DNA of 43,980 bases from Treponema sp. (GTDB lineage: Bacteria; Spirochaetota; Spirochaetia; Treponematales; Breznakiellaceae): assembly GCA_031267675.1 (NCBI GenBank), contig JAIRYT010000045.1, positions 1-43,980 on the forward strand, in the 5' to 3' direction. The translations under genes and the position numbers were made by a program. Under the pieces are notes generated by a model. The model worked only from the letters and a program-made list of their open reading frames with translations, did no database searches and was not told where the DNA came from. Within the stretch, counting starts at the first letter, position 1; the number at the start of each line of letters is the position of its first letter. Of this stretch, positions 40,175 through 43,980 are shown one piece after another.

Positions 40175-41644
40175 CTATTCTTCATATTCAAAGCTTAACC
40201 CTATGCCGCAATTGGGACAATTGGTCATGGTAACCGTAATCTTGGCTCCGCATTCGGGACATTCATATTCTTCTTCTTCCGCCGGTTCTGTTTCTGTTTG
40301 TTCTTCGCTTTCTTCATGGGTTTCCGCCGGTCCCTCCTTTGGAGTCTCTTCTTCGTCCTCCATTATTTCAACATATTCCTCGATAAGCTTGCGCAGTTCC
40401 GCAATCTGCCCCGGATTGACTCCCTCAAGGGCGGAAAGCTTTTCTTCGGAAAGTTCAAGGAAATCCTGGATAAAATCAATTCCGTTGGCAAGAAAGGCGT
40501 CCGCCGTTTCTTTGGCAATGCCGGGAAGTTCGCCGATACGTGAAATTTCTTCGGAATCGCCAAAAAGTTCCGAAACCGCCTTGCGCGATTCCGAAGCGAT
40601 GTCCATTTCTTCAAACTGGACATCGGTTTTTACGTCGATGTTCCAGTCGACAAGCCGGTTGGCAAGCCTGACATTAAGTCCCTGTTTGCCGATTGCCAGC
40701 GAAAGCTGGGTATCGGACACAACGGCGAGCGCCTGATGCTTTGCTTCGTCCAGAATAATTACATCGCGCACCTCGGCGGGCGAAAGCGCGTTTTTTATAA
40801 AACGCCGGGGATCCGGATCGTATTTAAGAATATCGATCTTTTCGCCTTCAAGCTCCCTGATAACCGCCTGGATGCGCACGCCCTTAAGTCCGACGCAGGC
40901 CCCCACCGGATCAACATCTTCGCGGTTTGAATAAACGGCAAGTTTGGTACGGTACCCCGCCTCGCGGACAATTTTATGGATATCGACCGTTTTATCGTAG
41001 ACTTCGGGTACTTCCAGTTCAAAAATCGCCCTGACAAAATCGGTATGGGTCCGCGAAAGCACCACCTGGAGGCCCGCCGGCGTTCTATTTACCTCGGTAA
41101 TGAGCGCTTTTATCCGGTCGTTTGCATGGTACAGCTCCCGGGGCGACTGGAACTTGCGCGGCAGTATACCTTCGAGTTTTCCAAGGTCCACATAAATGGT
41201 GCCGTTCCGCTCCCTTTGATAATAACCGATTACTATTTCGCCGATCTTGTCCTTGAATTCGGAATAAAGCGTATCTTTTTGAATTCCGCGAATCGACTGA
41301 TGGGCGGTCTGCTTTGCGCTCTGCACGGAAACACGGTCGAATTCCCGGGGGTCGACTTCGATAAGAAGCTCGTCTCCCAATTCCGCTTCGGGATTTAGCT
41401 CCCGCGCCTCTTCGATATCGATTTCTGAAACAGGATCATATACGCCGTCGACAATCTTTTTTTGGGCGAGAATTGAAACAATTCTATTGTCGTCGCTAAA
41501 GCGTACAATGGCGTTTTCCGCATTGCCAAAGCGCCGCTTGTACGCCGCGATGAGTGTATTCTCTATGGTTTTGAGGATTAATTCCTCTGAAATTCCCCTG
41601 TCCTGAATGAGCTGGGTTATCGCATCCGACATATCAGTCGCCAT
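40175..41644 (-). CDS. nusA: NusA with extra C-terminal zinc ribbon
   Basis: Transcription elongation, pausing and antitermination factor (489 residues). Order: N-terminal RNA polymerase binding domain (1-130), S1 (about 135-200, GEIVIGYYQRERNGTIYVDLGKLEG region), two KH domains (230-345, with GACVGLKGVRIQAV and SLAIGKQGLNVRLA), a helix-hairpin-helix region (LPGIAKETADAFLANGID), an acidic linker and a terminal zinc ribbon with C462, C465, C476, C479 (CPECG..CPNCG). The ribbon is not part of the usual NusA. GGAGG lies six bases before ATG 41644. It follows rimP by 27 bases. Confidence 0.96.
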   Translation of the reverse strand: MATDMSDAITQLIQDRGISEELILKTIENTLIAAYKRRFGNAENAIVRFSDDNRIVSILAQKKIVDGVYDPVSEIDIEEARELNPEAELGDELLIEVDPREFDRVSVQSAKQTAHQSIRGIQKDTLYSEFKDKIGEIVIGYYQRERNGTIYVDLGKLEGILPRKFQSPRELYHANDRIKALITEVNRTPAGLQVVLSRTHTDFVRAIFELEVPEVYDKTVDIHKIVREAGYRTKLAVYSNREDVDPVGACVGLKGVRIQAVIRELEGEKIDILKYDPDPRRFIKNALSPAEVRDVIILDEAKHQALAVVSDTQLSLAIGKQGLNVRLANRLVDWNIDVKTDVQFEEMDIASESRKAVSELFGDSEEISRIGELPGIAKETADAFLANGIDFIQDFLELSEEKLSALEGVNPGQIAELRKLIEEYVEIMEDEEETPKEGPAETHEESEEQTETEPAEEEEYECPECGAKITVTMTNCPNCGIGLSFEYEE

Positions 41645-41671
41645 GCTTTCCTCCTTCTGCTGCGCTCACTG

Positions 41672-42154
41672 TCAAACCTCCCGCAATTTTGCTTTTCCTA
41701 TCTCGTTAAACGGAATAAAACGCGCCGCGCCGCCGCTTTCCAGTTCAATGCCCTCGCTGCCGCTGGCGCTCAACACGCCCGATTCCCAGCGCGAAAGGGC
41801 GGTCAGATAACAGCTGACTCCCTGCCCCTGGAAAAAACGGAATTCCGCGCCTTCTTTAATGCGCCGGTCCAGCCCCGGAGAACTCAGTTCCACCGAAATA
41901 TCCGCGCCCTCAAAAAAAAGTTCCAGGCGGGGCAGGATCGCGCGGTGTACCTTTGCCAGTTCGTCCGTCCCCATCGGCAGGTGCGACTGCGCGGCAATCA
42001 CCGCGCTCACCTGTACCTGCGCCGGCGTCCGCCTCGCCGACCGCCGGAACAAATTCAGTTCTACCAGAAAAAAGCCCATCCCCTCGATAAAGCCTTCAAG
42101 CTCGGTCCTGAGTAAAATAAGCTCGTGATCCGCTTCAAGCGCCCGGTACTTCAT
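41672..42154 (-). CDS. rimP: Ribosome maturation factor RimP
   Basis: Assists assembly of the 30S subunit (160 residues). The N-terminal domain pattern LEGFIEGMGFFLVELNLFRR, the middle DISVELSSPGLDRRIKEGAEFRFFQGQ and an SH3-like C-terminal part ending in FNEIGKAKLREV identify the family; the SSPGLDR motif is the strongest mark. It is the first gene of the rimP-nusA-infB cluster. An 80-base leader with a possible attenuator lies between its promoter and the ATG. Confidence 0.94.
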   Translation of the reverse strand: MKYRALEADHELILLRTELEGFIEGMGFFLVELNLFRRSARRTPAQVQVSAVIAAQSHLPMGTDELAKVHRAILPRLELFFEGADISVELSSPGLDRRIKEGAEFRFFQGQGVSCYLTALSRWESGVLSASGSEGIELESGGAARFIPFNEIGKAKLREV

Positions 42155-42187
42155 CTGTATCTATCCAACACCAACAACCATACCAAC

Positions 42188-42210
42188 AAAAAAAGGACCC
42201 AGACCGGCCC
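42188..42210 (-). terminator. Possible attenuator in the rimP-nusA-infB leader
   Basis: In the transcript GGGCC-GGTCTG-GGTCC forms a 5-bp stem (one G-U pair) with a 6-base loop, followed at once by seven U. It lies between the candidate promoter (42241-42269) and the rimP start (42154). Transcription ending here would cut off the whole translation operon, so it may be a regulated terminator; the stem is short. Confidence 0.4.
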
Positions 42211-42240
42211 TTTTCTCCAGAAACTAAGCTGTCTGGAAAC

Positions 42241-42269
42241 AGACTAGCAGAGCGCCGCATTTGTGTCAA
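42241..42269 (-). promoter_or_regulatory. Candidate promoter of the rimP-nusA-infB operon
   Basis: On the minus strand a perfect TTGACA (42264-42269), a 17-bp spacer and TAGTCT (42241-42246), a weak -10. A small inverted repeat GTCTG-gaaa-CAGAC (42231-42244) overlaps the -10 and the start region. Confidence 0.45.
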
Positions 42270-42341
42270 TACCGCCGCAGCCCAAAATGATCCGGCCGTT
42301 CGCGGGCGGGTAAAAAGGCTGTCCGCCCCTCCCCGTATCCC

Positions 42342-42370
42342 TTGCCGAAAACAGCAAAACAGGATATATT
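42342..42370 (+). promoter_or_regulatory. Promoter of the GNAT module
   Basis: TTGCCG (42342-42347), a 17-bp spacer and TATATT (42365-42370). The expected start near 42377 leaves a 13-base leader with GGAG before ATG 42390. Just upstream, GGCTGTCCG at 42318-42326 recalls the hairpin arm of the interspersed element at 18922. Confidence 0.6.
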
Positions 42371-42389
42371 TGGTTCACTGGAGAAGATC

Positions 42390-42542
42390 ATGGGAACGAA
42401 AGTTAAGCCGGTACAGCCGACAGAGATAAAGGACAAGAAGATCGTCCGTGAAGTGATCAAACAGATCCGCAAGCCCGTCCCCCGATCGGTTGAAAGGAAA
42501 CTTGAGAAAGAAGATGAATTAATCATGAAATTCTTCAAATAG
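42390..42542 (+). CDS. Small protein, candidate antitoxin
   Basis: A 50-residue basic protein (MGTKVKPVQPTEIKDKKIV..) with one predicted helix and a lysine-rich end (ERKLEKEDELIMKFFK). I do not recognise a family. The start at 42390 has GGAG six bases upstream and fits the promoter; the open frame extends to 42342, but that would put the start inside the promoter. It lies 11 bases before a GNAT acetyltransferase gene, the arrangement of GNAT-type toxin-antitoxin pairs. The usual ribbon-helix-helix (DUF1778) pattern is not visible, so an antitoxin role is inference from context. Confidence 0.6.
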   Translation: MGTKVKPVQPTEIKDKKIVREVIKQIRKPVPRSVERKLEKEDELIMKFFK

Positions 42543-42553
42543 GCTTAATTTCC

Positions 42554-43102
42554 GTGAAATTCAGCAAAACCGTCGGCAGCGCCTATTTTAAGCTGGAACA
42601 GTTAGCTCCGGACGCGCCGATAGACGTTTTTTCCTGTTCTGTTGCGGAATATGACGAATATCTTCAAAAAGACACCATTCGATCCCGGAATGATCATATA
42701 GCCCTTACTTGGCTTCTGCGGGAGCGTTCCACCGGAAAAATAGCGGCGTATATGTCCCTAATTGCCGATGCTATTAAACTTTCGATTGCCGAGAAAGAAC
42801 TGCATAATCTCAACTATCCCTTTAAGACCGTTCCCGCTGTGAAAATCGCCAAACTCGCGGTCTCGCAGGATTTTGGCAATAAATATAAGGGTATCGGCTC
42901 TTTTATGATTTCCTGCGCCCGTACCATCGCCCGTAAGTGTAACCGCGATTACTGCGCCTGCCGTTTCCTTACCGTGGATGCGGACATTGAACACAATAAA
43001 GGCGTCCGTACCTTTTATGAAAAGAACGGCTTTATCCTTAACAGCGAGCTTTATAACAAAAACCGGAAAACAATCAGTATGCGTAAAGACCTGTACTGGT
43101 AG
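42554..43102 (+). CDS. GNAT N-acetyltransferase, possible toxin
   Basis: A 182-residue acetyltransferase of the GNAT fold. The substrate part begins DVFSCSVAEYDEYLQKD, the form found in the TacT/AtaT group (a short FdCg..LD/EYL motif). The acetyl-CoA region is VPAVKIAKLAVSQDFGNKYKGIGSFMI, where the usual R/Q-x-x-G-x-G/A loop is changed to N-K-Y-K-G-I-G. The end is VRTFYEKNGF. Such toxins acetylate aminoacyl-tRNAs; an ordinary acetyltransferase is also possible. The start is GTG at 42554, with AGG upstream at unusual distance, consistent with weak translation after the small gene. A nested inverted repeat follows the stop. Confidence 0.82.
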   Translation: MKFSKTVGSAYFKLEQLAPDAPIDVFSCSVAEYDEYLQKDTIRSRNDHIALTWLLRERSTGKIAAYMSLIADAIKLSIAEKELHNLNYPFKTVPAVKIAKLAVSQDFGNKYKGIGSFMISCARTIARKCNRDYCACRFLTVDADIEHNKGVRTFYEKNGFILNSELYNKNRKTISMRKDLYW

Positions 43103-43103
43103 C

Positions 43104-43134
43104 GCCGCTAAAACGTCAGGGGACGTACTGCGGC
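43104..43134. terminator. Nested inverted repeat between GNAT and comF
   Basis: An inner hairpin ACGTC-aggg-GACGT (43113-43126) sits inside GCCGC (43104-43108) and GCGGC (43130-43134). It lies in the 39-base gap between the two converging genes and may end transcription in both directions, although T runs are lacking. Confidence 0.4.
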
Positions 43135-43141
43135 TGTCTGG

Positions 43142-43930
43142 TTAACCGTAAAAAAGGCTGATGCCTATTACCGTTTTTGTTCCCGCTTGTTTGAGCGCCT
43201 GAGCGCAGGCGTTCATGGTCGCCCCCGTAGTATAGACATCGTCAATAAGAATCGCTGTTTCCGGGGCGGTAAAGCCCGCTTTTACCGTGATTTTTCCAAT
43301 CAGATTTGTCGCCCGTTCCGTCCGGTTCAGGACCTTTTGGGTTTTGGACGAAAATCGTTTAAGGCAGCGGTATACAGCGGGAATCCGGGGATTTTCGCCG
43401 CGTTTTTTTTCCAGCAGCGCCGCCAGGTACTCAATCTGGTCCCACATGGTGCTTTTAATCTTTCCTTCGCGCGGCGGAGTGGGAACAACTACTCCTGTTT
43501 GGCATTCCATCCATGAAAGCGCCCGTACAAGACATTCAACAAAAAAACCGCCTGTTTCACGGTATCTGCCGAATTTATACGCCTTAAGCAGGGAACGGTA
43601 AACTCCGCCATAGGGGTACAGGGCCAGCACGCGGTCAAAGGCCGCTGTTTCCCGGCGGCGGCAGTTCATACATATACCGCGCTCGGAGACAAGAATCTGT
43701 CCGCAGATACGGCAGCATTCTTCCTGTTTGGGAAAGGCGGCCCTTGCGCCCCGCAGGCAGGGCGCGCAGATGCCATACACGGCATCTGTACCGGTGTTTT
43801 TACCGCAGAGGGGACAGGCCTTGGGGAACAAAACGGCAAGAATCCGGCGCACGGCGTTTGCCGCGCGGTAAAAACGCCGGTGGCCGCCCGCCCCGGTTGG
43901 CGGATGGCTTTCAGCGCTGGTTGTATTCAT
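43142..43930 (-). CDS. comF: ComF-family phosphoribosyltransferase-like protein
   Basis: A 262-residue member of the ComF/GntX family, related to proteins needed for DNA uptake in competent bacteria. The N-terminal part has cysteine pairs of a zinc-binding region (CPLCG, CAPC, CRICG, CMNC). The C-terminal type I phosphoribosyltransferase domain contains the PRPP motif AILIDDVYTTGATMNAC, preceded by VVPTPPREGKIKSTMWDQ and the family segment LKRFSSKTQKVLNRTERATN. The enzymatic activity of ComF proteins is not established. The N-terminal 25 residues are variable, so a later start is possible. The 50 bases upstream to the window end show nothing further. Confidence 0.92.
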   Translation of the reverse strand: MNTTSAESHPPTGAGGHRRFYRAANAVRRILAVLFPKACPLCGKNTGTDAVYGICAPCLRGARAAFPKQEECCRICGQILVSERGICMNCRRRETAAFDRVLALYPYGGVYRSLLKAYKFGRYRETGGFFVECLVRALSWMECQTGVVVPTPPREGKIKSTMWDQIEYLAALLEKKRGENPRIPAVYRCLKRFSSKTQKVLNRTERATNLIGKITVKAGFTAPETAILIDDVYTTGATMNACAQALKQAGTKTVIGISLFYG

Positions 43931-43980
43931 GCTTTTACAGAGGGATTGGATATTTGCGGCGCTTTGGAAATGAAAAGAGA

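Noticed and set aside
42228-43141. GCTGTCTGG at 42228-42236 and 43133-43141 as insertion-site duplication around the GNAT module
   Set aside because: Nine bases with different flanks; the neighbouring AGCGCCGC words occur in the opposite order, so chance is as likely.

Overview
The window reads as chromosome of a spirochaete of the Treponema group, most likely one of the GC-richer (about 50% by eye) termite-gut type treponemes. The reasons are a 908-residue TPR-GreA fusion next to a von Willebrand A protein, a 65-residue RpoZ, relaxed spirochaetal lipoboxes, a T-G-G-T beta-helix lipoprotein, and the absence of any aerobic ribonucleotide reductase beside a complete class III (anaerobic) locus. 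This placement is inference from gene content; no database was searched.

Layout. 1-1.8 kb: coaD-rpmF-acpP-rnc operon on the minus strand. 1.8-3.2 kb: a lipoprotein and a secreted HEAT protein, facing a GT4 glycosyltransferase (3.2-4.3 kb). 4.4-11.1 kb: plus-strand operon nrdR-nrdD-(glycyl-radical/thioredoxin protein)-nrdG-udg-priA, joined by ATGA overlaps and led by a promoter that contains a probable NrdR box. 11.1-16.3 kb: minus-strand genes, a short DtxR-family regulator and then an operon of a 29-residue bS22/mS38-type ribosomal protein, folP, cdaA, cdaR, acpS, a DUF2225-type gene and truA. 16.3-19.5 kb: an accessory island with a beta-helix lipoprotein between 79-bp direct repeats, a mazEF-type toxin-antitoxin pair, a GxxExxY-family gene and several copies of a multi-hairpin repeat. 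19.5-26 kb: rpoZ-miaA on the minus strand, then TPR gene, giant greA and a vWA protein on the plus strand. 26-42.2 kb: a chemotaxis receptor and a very long minus-strand cluster rimP-nusA-infB-rbfA-truB-ribF-rpsO-pnp-dut-lptF-lptG-tgt-HEAT. 42.3-43.1 kb: a small gene plus a GNAT acetyltransferase that looks like a toxin-antitoxin pair. 43.1-43.9 kb: comF.

The most unusual system is the class III ribonucleotide reductase. NrdD (4980-7082) carries the ATP cone, the barrel with the thiyl-radical cysteine and the zinc site, but stops before the glycyl-radical loop. That loop (residues around G34, motif SRIVGYYRSVRNWN) is encoded in a separate gene (7126-7641) with its own ribosome binding site, fused to a thioredoxin/glutaredoxin-like domain with a CPAC motif. 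If the split is real, a radical-bearing subunit acts in trans and may bring its own reductant, much as GrcA/YfiD supplies a spare glycyl-radical domain to pyruvate formate-lyase.

Other notable points: several promoters place the transcript start on the ATG of genes without a Shine-Dalgarno sequence (GT4 gene, dtxR-like gene, mazE-like gene); the mazE promoter carries a perfect 7-bp inverted repeat between -35 and -10; the interspersed element shows compensatory changes in its hairpin arms; RibF lacks the riboflavin kinase domain; NusA carries an extra C-terminal zinc ribbon; and miaA has no ordinary start codon at the expected place.
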